DNA from: Hyphodiscus hymeniophilus | Taxonomy: Eukaryota; Ascomycota; Leotiomycetes; Helotiales; Hyphodiscaceae | Length of the DNA: 64,000 nucleotides | Direction: 5' to 3' | NCBI GenBank assembly: GCA_016508695.1 | Contig: VNKQ01000013.1 | Coordinates: forward strand, 806,001-870,000 | Part shown: positions 11,207-21,941 of the stretch, piece by piece | Numbering within the stretch: the stretch's first letter is position 1 | How the letters are laid out: the number at the start of each line of letters is the position of its first letter | Position numbers and translations under genes: made by a program | The notes under the pieces: generated by a model | What the model was told of the DNA's origin: nothing | What the model saw: the letters and a program-made list of their open reading frames with translations, nothing else | Database searches by the model: none

Positions 11207-13714
11207 AATAATAAGGGACGAGCTATTTTAACTCTAATACCGGCTATTTTAACTTTATTAGTCCTAGATCGTTTTTATACTTATATATATCTAGTAAGCT
11301 CTACTTACTATATAAATTTATATGTGCGTAAGAGTATATAATATATACTATTATACTAACTTATTAAAATTATAATCTAGATCTAACTTATACTTACTAT
11401 CTTATATATAACCCTTAAAAGGTTCTATTATAACTTTAACCTCTTATATTACCTCCCTTTGTAATATATCTCTTATAATAATTATTGCGTCTTTAAGGCA
11501 ATTGTCTTTATATATAAAAGAAATCCCCCCTATATAACCCCTTTCCCTTTTTATACCTAGCTTATATTAATCGATATGCCCCTTTATTATTTATATTATT
11601 ATAAGAGTAATAGAATTATCTCGATTTAGCCTAGAATAAACGACAAATACTAGTCTAGTAAGAGACTTAAGTCGCTTAAAGATTACGGGAGCTAAGGAAA
11701 GAGAGAGTTCGAAAGCTAAGGGTAGTTATTAAGTACTCGATTTAGTAATATATAATACCCCTCTTAGTATATTATAGGGTTTACCTTTCTCTTATATATA
11801 TATAGGGTTAAGAACTAGTCTTAAAACCTCTAGTATAAGAAAGGGATTAAAAGTATTAGTTATAAGCCTATTGTAATACTAGTAATAATATATATTAGTT
11901 AGTAAGATTACTCCCCTATTAGATTTGCGCTCTTATATTATATAAAAACAAGGTAGGCTAAGTGACTATTAAATTGTATACTAATAACTAGGGGAAGGGG
12001 GACTACTTGTAAGTAACTTAATATACTCTAAGAGTATTTTCTTTAACGCAAAGCTATAAACTAATTAAAGAATTATAGTAAAGAGAAGTATATTAACTCG
12101 TATCTTTGGCTATAGTTTTTATTAAGCTAGTATTATCGTTATACTTTAATACTGCGAATCCCAAAAGTGTTATAGGCGTATAAAGACACCTCTTAGGTCT
12201 CTATTCTCTCGTTATAAGTATAACTTGAGTATTGTGTGACAATCTTTAATAAGACTCGTAATAGTTACTCTAAAGTAGTAGTGTTAATCGACTTAGTATA
12301 TAACGATCTTTTCCTTTTATAAGTATAACTAGGTCCCTTTGTAATAACTTATAGCTTAAGGAGGAGAAGTAACCCTTATTTCTTTTAACTTGTTATTATA
12401 CTCCTCTAAACTTATATTAAAAAGTAGTATATTCTAGGCCCCAAGGAATGACTAGAACAAAGGGTGTCTCTTTACCTTGCTATTCTAGTCTTTAATTAGA
12501 CCTAGAAAGAATTTCTTAGTTTTGGCTAATACATTTATATTTACGTGCTATCTATAAAGGATATGGCTTAATCGTGGGAACTATATATTAATATACTCTA
12601 TTAAAGCTAGTTCTCTATTAGTTACTATAGAAACTAGCTCTTTAATTATATTTTAGGTTATAATATTACGGAGTTATTATAATACTTACTTATAATCGAC
12701 TTTCTTCTTAGCTAAAAGAAAAACTACCCCTACTTAAATAACCTTATTATTCCCCGTTATTATATATATATTAAGTAATAGTATATTAAATTAGTTCGTT
12801 TTATAAGTATAATCAAGTAAAAGAATATCGGAATACTACTTCTATAAGTCAAGAGAAGAGGAGTATAAGAAAAAGAGTCGGGTTAGCGCGTTAGTTAAAG
12901 GGTTTATATTAAATATAGGGTTAAAGCCGCCCTCTCGAAGTTTTTAGTAAATCGTTAGTATTATACTTAAAAGGACCTTTACTAATATACTTTAAGTAGC
13001 TATTCTATTAGAGTAAGCTTATTAAGCTAACGAAGACGTATTGCTTATATAAGGTTTAAAATATCCTTTTAAGAGAGTATAACTATAAGTTTCTCTCGTC
13101 GAATAACTACTAATATTAATATATTATTAAGACTTATAATAGCTAGGTTCTTAACCTAGGTGGTTATCTCTAGTTTTAGAGTAGCAATTTGGTAGATAAG
13201 ATAGGCGGAAGGTATTATAAACGGCCTATAGTTGTATATCCCTTCTAATACTACTAGTTTCTATTATTCTGAGATAGTATTTCTCTCTAACGTAACTTTT
13301 ATTTTATAATCGCACTTCTTATTACAAGTACTTTTGCGTTGCTTCGATTCGTATATTATAAGGTTTTTAAGCTTTAATTATAACTTGCCGAATCGATTGT
13401 AAGTATATATAATTCGCTTTAGTTTAATATCGCGTTTAAAGAGGGTATACCTATTAGCTTTAATATACTATTTAATAGTAGTAACTATAATAGAAAGATT
13501 AGTATAAACCGCTATAGAGGGAGGGGGCCCACAAGTCTTAGATATATCTATTACAAAGATTATAAGTTAATAAGAATATATTGATTTTTACAAGTAATAT
13601 AAATTATACTTGCCCTTACATACAAAATAGTATAGGGAAGCAAGCTTATTAAGTATACCCCCGAAGAGTTGAAATAGCCGGCATTAAAGTTGAAATAGCT
13701 CGTCCCAATAATAA
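11207..13714. mobile_element. Large TIR element with 8-bp TSD (GACGAGC family, longest copy)
   Basis: The element is 11215-13706 (2492 bp), starting GGGACGAGCTATTTTAACTC and ending ...gttgaaatagctcgtccc, with an exact 8-bp duplication AATAATAA at 11207-11214 and 13707-13714. It is the longest member and the best candidate for the remains of the autonomous parent, since about 1.7 kb of its interior is absent from the 684-bp copy at 198-881. No transposase frame or motif is readable after mutation. It interrupts a GACGGGC-family element. Confidence 0.85.
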
Positions 13715-14046
13715 TTATAAGTAATATATTATAAGAAGAAGTAATATAAGAGGTTAAGTTTAAAATTAAAGTAATAAAATTATTTAAGGGTTATATATAA
13801 AATAAGGAATATAAATTAAATCCGGACTATAATAAGTTAATATAATTATATATATTATATACTTATATATATACACAAATTATTATAATAAGGAAAGCTT
13901 CTTAAATAAATATACACTTATAAGTAAAATCAACTAAGTTACTATTTTAATTAGAAGGCAAGTTAGGTATTATAGCCCGTCTCTATTTCTAAGTATTAAG
14001 TTCCCCTTAAGAATTAAAGTAACTAAGAGTAAAATTAGGGATAAGC
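13715..14046. repeat. Tail of GACGGGC-family element and start of another TIR element
   Basis: 13715-13982 matches the right part of the GACGGGC family (compare 2860-3066) and ends in a degenerate inverted end near 13982. At 14038 a further element of the GACGAGC type begins (GGGATAAGC..), and the copy at 14055-15014 is inserted inside its terminal repeat. Confidence 0.55.
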
Positions 14047-15022
14047 TATTTTAAGGGACAAGCTATTTCAACTCTAATGCCGGCTATTTTAACTCTTCGG
14101 GGGTATACCTAGTAAGCTCGCTTCTTTATATTATTTTATATATAAGGGTAAGTATACTTTATATTACTTATTAAAATTAATATATCCTTATTAACTTATA
14201 ACCTTTGTAATAGACGTATTTAAGACTTATAGGCCCCCTCCCTCTATAGCGGTTTATACTAATTTTTTTATTATAGTTACTACTATTAAATAGTATACTA
14301 AAGCTAATAGGGGAATAATCTTACTAACTAATATATATTGTTACTAGTATTACGAGAGGCTTATAATTAATACTCTTAATCTCTTTTTTATATTAGAGGT
14401 TTTAAGACTTATTCTTAACTTTATATATATATAAGAGAAAGGTAAACCCTATAATATATTAAGAGGGGTATTATATATTACTAAATCGAGTACTTAATAA
14501 CTATCCTTAGCTTTCGAACTCTCTCTTTCCTTAGCTCCCGCGATCTTTAAGCGACCCAAGTCTCTTATTAGACTAGTATTTGTTATTTATTCTAGGCTAA
14601 ATCGAGATAATTCTATTACCCTTATAATAGTATAAATAGTAAAGGAATATATCGATTAATATAAGCTAAGTATAAGAAGGGAAAGGGGTTATATAGGGGG
14701 GATTTCTTTTATATATAAAGACAATTGCCTTAAAGATATAATAGTTATTATAAGAGATATATTATAAAGGAAAGTAATATAAGAGGTTAAAGTTATAGTA
14801 ATAAAACCTTTTAAGGGTTATATATAAGATAATAAGTATAAGTTAGATTTAGATTATAATTTTAATAAGTTAGTATAATAATATATATTATATACTCTTG
14901 CGCGCATATAAATTTATATAGTAAGTAGAGCTTACTAGATATACGCAAATATAAAAACGATCTGGGACTAGTAGAGTTAAAATAGCCGGCATTAGAGTTG
15001 AAATAGCTCGTCCCTATTTCAA
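14047..15022. mobile_element. TIR element inserted into a sister element's terminus
   Basis: The element is 14055-15014 (960 bp), beginning GGGACAAGCTATTTCAACTC and ending ...gttgaaatagctcgtccc. The flanking 8-mers are TATTTTAA (14047-14054) and TATTTCAA (15015-15022), identical except for one C/T change consistent with RIP. The target is the inverted end of another family member (14038-14054 continuing at 15015-15045), so the element jumped into its own family's terminus. Confidence 0.82.
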
Positions 15023-15045
15023 CTCTAATGCCGGCTATTTCAACA

Positions 15046-15925
15046 CCACTAGTCCCTACTTGGTTTTTACACTATACTTGGGTCCGCTATATCGAGGGTT
15101 CGATTACGTATTACGGTATTAATTGGGGGTTGACTGGGGATTAACCAGGTATCAATCAGGTATCCGAACCGGTTCGGAACTAGTTTGGAACTAGTTCGGA
15201 GCTAGTCCCGATCAGAAGCAAGAGTTATCCTATTGAGCCGGTTCCGACCCCTGACCCCCACTTAATACCCGATTAAGCCTAGTTATAAATAATAGTTTTT
15301 TTTTTAAAAAAACTTCTAAGTATTCTCCCTTATTAATAGTGATATTTAAGCGAGTTAGAGCCGCCCCTATAATAATGTTAGCCTGAATCACGTGATTTTG
15401 ATATTTTTAACTTTTTAGCGTTGATATTAAGCGAGTTAAAGCTTAAGCGAGTCTTATAAACTCTAATTTTTTAGGTGAAACTTTACTTATTTAAGCGAAA
15501 ATTTATATTAGCCCCAAAAATTACCCGGAGTTTAGCCGAAGTTTAGCCGGCTTTCTAGCACTTATTAATAAGTGCTTTTTAATAAACTAGTTAGGAACTA
15601 GTTTGGAACTACCTAGTAGTTCGGAACCGGTTTGGAACCGGATCGAAACTTTGAGCCTAGCTTGATAAGGTATTAGTCAGGTATTAACTAGGAATTAACC
15701 CCTTAGCAAAGCGTCCCTAAGTATTTATTTTAGTAAGCTTTTTAAAGGTAATATAATCATTTTAAATTATATAGTTTTTCTTTTCTTTCTTCTAAATTAA
15801 GTAGTATTTCATATATACTTACTTAAATAATCTTTTCTTAATTTATCTTTACCTTAAAGATTAGACTAATATTTACGCGATAATATTATATACTTAGAGT
15901 AAGGGGTTAGAGTTAAGGTTACTTA
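15046..15925. repeat. GC-richer repeat with GGAACTAGTTCC arrays, plus LTR fragment
   Basis: About 15084-15718 is a repeat found again, in the opposite direction, at 17763-18640. It has arrays of short palindromic units such as GAACCGGTTC and GGAACTAGTTCC (15165-15260 and 15590-15650) and the motif atcacgtgat near 15389. The stretch around 15345-15400 is the empty-site counterpart of the insertion at 18192-18573. Near 15770-15890 is a partial LTR of the copy A/B type (ctttcttctaaatta ... ttacgcgataata). Confidence 0.6.
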
Positions 15926-16694
15926 GGGGCCCACTGCTAAGTGTTTGACCGGGGCTGGCCATGTTTAATTTAGGTCTAAAGTGTATATTATATAAAAGTT
16001 AGGGTTTAACCCTAGTTAACCCTAGTTGACTAAGTTTCACTAGGTTAGCACTAGTTTAGCTAGGGTTAATAGTAAGTCTAGCCTTATCTTATTTAGAGTC
16101 TACAACTAATAGTCACGTGACTTGTGAAATCACGTGATATTTTTTGAAACTTAGGATTTAAGTTAAATTACTACTTATATAAGTAAAGCTATATTAGTAT
16201 ATATTATAGGTTCTAAGTATAACTTAAAATAAGCAATTTTAGTTAAGTTTATATTTAAGGAAAGTGCGATTTAAGGTAACTTCCTCAATTACATTAAGTT
16301 TAAATTTTTCGATTAAGTTATAACTAGCCTAATTTCGACGCTAAAATTAAGCGAGTTAAAAATTCGGCCGAATTAGGGAAAACACTACTAGGGTGCCTAG
16401 CTACTTACCTAAATAGGCTAGACTATATTAAAAAATAATCTTAAAAAAATGATTTATTTTTATTTTTTTAAACCGGATTTAATCTGGGTTAACTTGATTA
16501 ACTTAGTTTAACCCGTTTCGCAGATTAAACTTTAAAATTTCAATTACTTACTAATTATAGCTTAATTTACCTTGGTCAACCCCGGTCAACCCCGGCTAAC
16601 CCAAGTTAAATCCGGTTTAATTTAAAAATAATTTTTAGTATAGTTATAAGTAAACTAGGTTAGCCCTGGTCAAACACATGTACTAGTGCTCTTA
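15924..16694 (+). mobile_element. TA-flanked TIR element (GGGGC family, copy 2)
   Basis: The element is 15926-16692 (767 bp). The left end is GGGGCCCACTGCTAAGTG followed by tttgacc; the right end is ...caaacacatgtactagtgctct, an altered form of ..gtgcccc. It is flanked by TA at 15924-15925 and 16693-16694, aligns along its whole length with 3453-4199 and (inverted) 19678-20424, and contains tcacgtga motifs near 16120-16140. Confidence 0.75.
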
Positions 16695-17018
16695 TATTAA
16701 GGTACTCTTATATATATATAAATTAATATAAGAAAAAAAGCTTATTAAATATGCATAAGTATAAAAACTAAGTAAAGACTACCTTAGTAATTAAGTTAAA
16801 ATAGGGTTAAGCTATTTTAATTTTAGGGATAAGCTATTTCAACTCCAATACCGGCTATTTTAACTCTTAGGGGGTACACCCACTATATACCTAGATAGGC
16901 ACGTGCCTAGAGCCCGTAGAGATACTTTCTCTATTAAAACACAGCGGGTTAGGGTTAGTAGTTAAAGTCAGTTCCGGGGGGTTAGGGAGCGGCGAGAACC
17001 CCCCGCATAAGGGTATCT
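16695..17018. repeat. Nested TIR-element termini and GC-richer repeat
   Basis: Two GACGAGC-type left ends follow each other (GGGTTAAGC.. at about 16805 and GGGATAAGC.. at about 16827), again suggesting insertion of one member into the end of another. 16900-17018 contains a GC-richer segment with ctctattaaaacacagcggg; this is the uninterrupted version of the site occupied at 9680-10587. A related inverted copy lies within 18192-18573. Confidence 0.5.
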
Positions 17019-17655
17019 TTTATATAGGGATGGGCTATAACAACTTGAACTTGCCTCCCGGCTAAAACAACTTTTCGAGGGTACACCTAATATCCTCGCT
17101 TAACCATAGTAATTTGTATACGCAAGCAAGGCTAAACTATATACCTTACTAAATATTAATATATCCTTATTATTCTTAACTTTGCCATAGCCTTCAAAAT
17201 GGAATCACCAAATACCTGCAGCCCCCCCCCCCCCCCCCCCCCCAACTGTATATACAGACCTGTGATCTTACTAACTAATATATATCGTTACTAGTACTAG
17301 AAGAGAAAGGGGTTATATAGGGGGAATTTCTCCTATATATAAAAACGATTACCTTAAAGAAGTAGCGATAGTTGTAGGAGATATATTGCAAAGGCAGGTA
17401 ATACAGGGAGTAGAAGTTAAAGTTGAAGTTAAAGTTGCAATTGTAATAGTAGAACCTTTTAAAGATTATACGCAAGATGGGGAGTATAAGTTAGATCCGG
17501 ATTATAATAAGTTAGTATATTAGTATATATCGCATACTCTTGCGCGCATATAATTTAATATAGTGGGGAAAGCCTCCTAGATGTATACCTATAGGTAGGA
17601 TTAACCCAGTTGTTTTAGCCGGGAGGCAAGTTGTTATAGCCCGTCCCTTTATATA
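17019..17655. mobile_element. TIR element with 8-bp TSD and internal poly-C tract
   Basis: The element is 17027-17647 (621 bp, GACGGGC family), beginning GGGATGGGCTATAACAACTT and ending ...gttgttatagcccgtccc, with an exact 8-bp duplication TTTATATA (17019-17026 and 17648-17655). A run of 22 C residues at 17222-17243 replaces a large interior section present in the 1154-bp copy at 1913-3066. The only 60-codon frame in the island (17275-17475) lies here and encodes nothing recognisable. Confidence 0.85.
17222..17243. repeat. Homopolymer of 22 C
   Basis: An uninterrupted C-run between ctgcag and aactgtatatacag in an otherwise AT-rich element. Such a tract could form an i-motif, or G-quadruplex on the other strand, and it is also a classic place for assembly or cloning artefacts. 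Confidence 0.97.
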
Positions 17656-18191
17656 TTATTTCTTATAGATATATTTATTATACCTTAATAAGAATACTAA
17701 AAGTAATAGTAGTAATAGTTTCTAATATTCCCGCATAGGTGCAAACTTACTATGCATACTACTTAGGGGCGCTTACTAAGGGTTTAATCCCTATTTAATA
17801 CCTGATCGATACCTAATTAAGCCAGGTTTAAGGTTCCGATCCGGTTCCGATCGGGTTCCAATAGGGTTCCGAACTAGTTCCGACTAGGTTCTAATTCGGT
17901 TCCAAAACCGGTTCCGAACTAGTTCTAAACTAGCTTAAAACTAGTATTATAAGATCGTTTATTAAAAGTACTTAGTCAGCCGGCTAAATTTCGGCTAAAT
18001 ACTAGGTAAGCCGGGTAAACGTCGGCTAAACTTCGGGTAAATTCTAGGCTAAATTTTATTTTTCGCTTAAGAAAGTAAAGTTTCACCTAAAAAATTAGAG
18101 TTTATAAGACCCGCTTAAGCTTTAACTCGCTTAATATCAACTCTTAAAAGTTAAAAATATTAAAATCACGTGAATTAGGCCGATATTATTA
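17656..18191 (+). repeat. GC-richer repeat with GGTTCCGA arrays, second copy
   Basis: From about 17763 this matches the inverse of 15084-15718. It has a run of about ten units of the ggttccgaac / gttccgatc type between 17840 and 17945, then a ccggctaaa(t/c)ttcgg-rich part (17980-18050) and an atcacgtgaa motif near 18165. The element is interrupted at 18192 and resumes at 18574, with the end somewhere near 18640. Confidence 0.6.
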
Positions 18192-18581
18192 GGGATGAGC
18201 TATTTTAACTCTAATGCCGGCTATTTCAACTCTACTAGTCCCTACTAGTTATATACACTATAGTACCTTACGTATAGTAAAGTTTGCGCCCGTGCGGGAA
18301 TATCAAAACTACTATAACTAGGTACCTTTAATATTCTACTTAAAATATAACCAAATATAATTATAAGAAATAATATAAATAAAAAAGATATCCCTATATA
18401 AAGGGCTCTTACCGCCCCCTAACCCCCCCCCCCGAAACTAACCCTAACTACTAACCCTTACCCGCTGTGTTTTAGTAGAGAAAGTATCTCTAGGCACGTA
18501 CCTTTCTAGCTATATAGTGGGTATACCCCTAAGAGTTGAAATAGCTGGCATTAGAGTTAAAATAGCTTATCCCTATTATTA
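18184..18581. mobile_element. Short TIR element with 8-bp TSD (GACGAGC family)
   Basis: The element is 18192-18573 (382 bp), beginning GGGATGAGCTATTTTAACTC and ending ...gttaaaatagcttatccc. An exact 8-bp duplication TATTATTA lies at 18184-18191 and 18574-18581. The inverted sister repeat at 15345-15400 has the uninterrupted site (..ttattataggggcggctc read on its minus strand), confirming the insertion. The interior includes a C-run near 18421-18433 and a sequence related to 16900-17018. Confidence 0.85.
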
Positions 18582-19677
18582 TAGGGGCGGCTCTTACTCG
18601 CTTAATTATCACTATTAATAAGGGGCTAAGGGAAATTACGCAAAGGGTTTTTTTTATATAATAAGACTAGTTATTATAGAGTACATAACAGCTCGTGGCC
18701 TAAGGCTCGACAAATAGGTTATAAGAGGAACACGAGTAGAGATCACGGGAGTAAAGAGCTACTTTGTATTACGTAATAAAGTCCCGTAAGTAAAAAGTCC
18801 TAATTATTTATAAACTCTTATTATAAAAGACTTTAGACTCTTTAGGATAAAGACTTTAGACTCTTTAGCCTAGGACTCTTAAGGTATTGAAAGTTCTATA
18901 TAAATAATAATATTTCCTTAATAAATAAAAGCTTTATACTTAACTTAAATAAAATATCTTTATAATATAATTAGTAACTTATAATAGTTATATATTTTTT
19001 AAATAAGTAATAATATCCTTACTTAACTTAATTAACTAACTTCCTTATAATTTATTATTAAGAGTCAAGGTTTATTATACTTTAAGTATTACTTATGTAA
19101 GTATTAGTATATTACGTTAATTAAGAATAAATATATCTTTAATAATACGAAGCTTATAAGAAGGGAAGTTTATCCTTATATTAATTATATGAACTGAACT
19201 ATTAGTACTAATAAGGGAAATTAATAAGAATATTAAATATAAAACTATCGAATTATTTAAAGAAGATTAAAGTAAGCTTTAGGGGTTCTTATTATAACTT
19301 TAATATATTAAGTTTAATAAAGAACGCTTTAAGTTTAAAACTAAATAAATACTCTAAGTAATTACTTTATTAAAAGGAAAAGTAATAAACTAAATAAAAG
19401 GGTTTCTTAAGGATTATCTAGTAAATATAAACGATAAAAGTATAATAGATAATAAAACTATAAAAGAAATTATATTTAAAATCTTTAGGACTTAAGATAA
19501 GTTTATTCTAGAAATTAAAGCTACTACTAGGTACAGTAACTTCGGAATTATAAATAAAAAAGTAAAGGCCTAACGTATTATTAAGGCATTATAATAAAGA
19601 GGGTTAGTTACCTCTTATATTATGGAATTCTAATATTACTTAATTAAAACGGAATAAAATAATAAGTCACTACTATA
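18582..19677. repeat. Older retroelement relic, left part
   Basis: After the end of the GC-richer repeat (about 18640) comes a less degraded segment (18670-18790), then a tandem pair of aaagactttagactctttag (about 18832-18877), then AT-rich sequence without any open frame. By position it is probably the 5' part of the element that continues at 20425-21676 and 29970-30629, but that continuity is inferred from nesting, not shown by sequence match. Confidence 0.4.
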
Positions 19678-20426
19678 GGGGCACTAGTACAAGTGTTTAA
19701 CCAGGGTTAACCTAGGTTACGTATAATTATACTATAGATTATTTTCGAATTAATTTAGAATTTACTAAGGTTAATTAAAATATTATAAGTAAATTAGTAA
19801 AAATTTAGAGTTTAATTTACGAAACGGGTTAGACTAAGTTAATATAGTTAACCCGGTTTAAATCAAGTTTAATTAAAATAAAATAAAACCCCTTTTTTGA
19901 ATTTCTTTTTATTATAGTCTAACCTATTTAGGTTAATGGCTAGGCCCCCTAGTAGTGTTTTTTCCTAATTTAACCGAATTTTTAACTCGCTTAATTTTAG
20001 CGTTAAATTGGCTTAGTTATAGCTTAATCGAGAAATTTAAACTTAGTTTAGTAAAGGAAGTTACTTTAAATTACACTTTCCTTAAATATAAACTTAGCTA
20101 AGATAGCTTATTTTAAGTTATATTTAAAACTTATAATATATACTAAAATAACTCAACTTATATAACTAATAATATAACCTAATAATTAACTTTTTAAAAA
20201 AATCACGTGATTTGTTGAGTTACGTGACTAGCTACTATAAACTCTAATTAAGCTAAGCCTAAGCTTATTATTAACTTTAATTAAACTAGTACTAACTTAG
20301 CCAAACTTAGTTAACCCGGGTTAACTAGAGTTAACTAGGGTTAAACCCTAACTTTTATATAATATATAGTTTAGCCTTATATTAAATATGGCTAGCCCTA
20401 GTCAAACACTTAGTAGTGGGCCCCTA
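19676..20426 (-). mobile_element. TA-flanked TIR element (GGGGC family, copy 3, inverted)
   Basis: The element is 19678-20424 (747 bp), starting GGGGCACTAGTACAAGTGTT and ending ...caaacacttagtagtgggcccc, flanked by TA on both sides. It is the reverse complement of copies at 3453-4199 and 15926-16692. It contains the tcacgtgatttgttgagttacgtga-type palindromic region near 20205-20230. Confidence 0.78.
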
Positions 20427-21671
20427 AGTATACTATATATATTAAAAGGGTCTTGAAGATAACTTTAAAAATAAACTTTTATATTTTAATAAGTAAATAA
20501 TATCTTTAGAAAACCTTATTAAAGCTATATATAATACCGATAATATATAATATAAGCAAAGTATAAAGAAGAAAGGCAAGTATAACCTAAGTTATAAGAG
20601 AATAGGAAAAGAATATTAAATATTACAAAATAATTATTATAAATAAGGGGATCTAATAGAGTTAAACGCTACGTTTAAAGAGCTTAGCCCCGCTAAAAGA
20701 CAAAAACACATATAAGAGCGAACTTACTTTAGCTATAATAAGATAAGATATAAAATATAAAACTACCTAGTATTATAATAAAAGAAATACTTAAAGAGGA
20801 CCCTTATAAAGAAAAGGATTATAAGGAGGGTTTCGAGGTAAATACTTATAAAGAGGTAAACTCGTAATTATTATTAAAGGAAAGAATAGTTATAACGGAC
20901 TAATATAATTATATATTATATTATAATTATCATTTATAGAAATATCTTAAGAAAAGATTAAAGACAGATTTAAATAGATTAATATTAATAACGAAGATAA
21001 TATAAAATATAGTACCTAGAGAAATTATCCTTTAAAGAAAATATTAAACCTATTATAGAATATTATTATAAGGCTACTCTTAAGATTAATAACCCTAGTA
21101 ACTCTTAATACTTAACCCTTATAAGGATTATAGAATAATACCCAATCTTAAAATCATATATAAAAATAACTTATAAGAAAGCTAAGCTATAGGATTAAAA
21201 AGAGATACTTAAGGAACTTACTTAAGAGGAACTCTTTTAATATTATATCTTATTAGGAATTAAAATAATATAAGAGCTAAAAGTAGAGTTCCGAGAAAAA
21301 TAAATAAAAAAAGCGAAAAAATAAAGTAAACAAGTAAGAAAAAGAACTATAAGTATATTAGAGTACTAAGAGGAAGGACTTAATAGACTTATATTATATT
21401 AGCTAAAACTTCGCTACTTTAAGGAAATAATTATTATATAAATAAAAGAAGCTATAATTATTTTAATACTCTAAATTATTAAAAGCTAATAATATCGCAA
21501 TAAATTATTCGAAAATATTAATTACAAAATATAATTAACTAATATAATTTAAGTATTAAGTATTATAAAAGAAGGGAAATAAAAGGTAATAAAGGATATA
21601 AAGGAAAAGGATAACGTTATAAGGACTAATTACCCTCGATATAGAGAACTAATATAAAGCACTTATTATAT
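20427..21671. repeat. Older retroelement relic, middle part
   Basis: AT-rich sequence without an open frame, split from 29970-30629 by the insertion of LTR retrotransposon B (21672-29969). The right-hand piece carries a retroviral aspartyl protease motif, so this left-hand piece would correspond to the gag region of that element. This is inference; no gag motif such as a CCHC knuckle could be read. Confidence 0.4.
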
Positions 21672-21676
21672 AAATA

Positions 21677-21941
21677 TGTGACAAAATTAAGGCTTAACTA
21701 ATCTTATAGTTATAAAATATCTAATTATACTCGTTAAATATTTAGTTATATCTTATAATTACCTAAGCTCTATCTAAGTACTTATTTCGCTAAGCTTTAT
21801 AAGAGTAATTTAATACTTAGAAAGGGACTTACTTTTTTTTTTTTTTTTTTAGACTAAATAATATTTAATATATACTTATTCGAGTAGTCTTTTCTTATAA
21901 CCCTTTCTTCTTTAAAGATTAAACCGATTATTTATATAATA
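21677..21941 (+). repeat. 5' LTR of retrotransposon copy B
   Basis: About 265 bp, best preserved at its start (TGTGAC). It contains a run of T near 21834-21850 and matches the LTRs at 7955-8218, 29699-29964 and 30630-30893. Confidence 0.85.

Noticed and set aside
17275..17475. 66-codon minus-strand open frame in the AT-rich island
   Set aside because: Low-complexity Asn/Phe/Tyr/Ile composition inside a miniature transposon; produced by AT-rich codons, no family resemblance.
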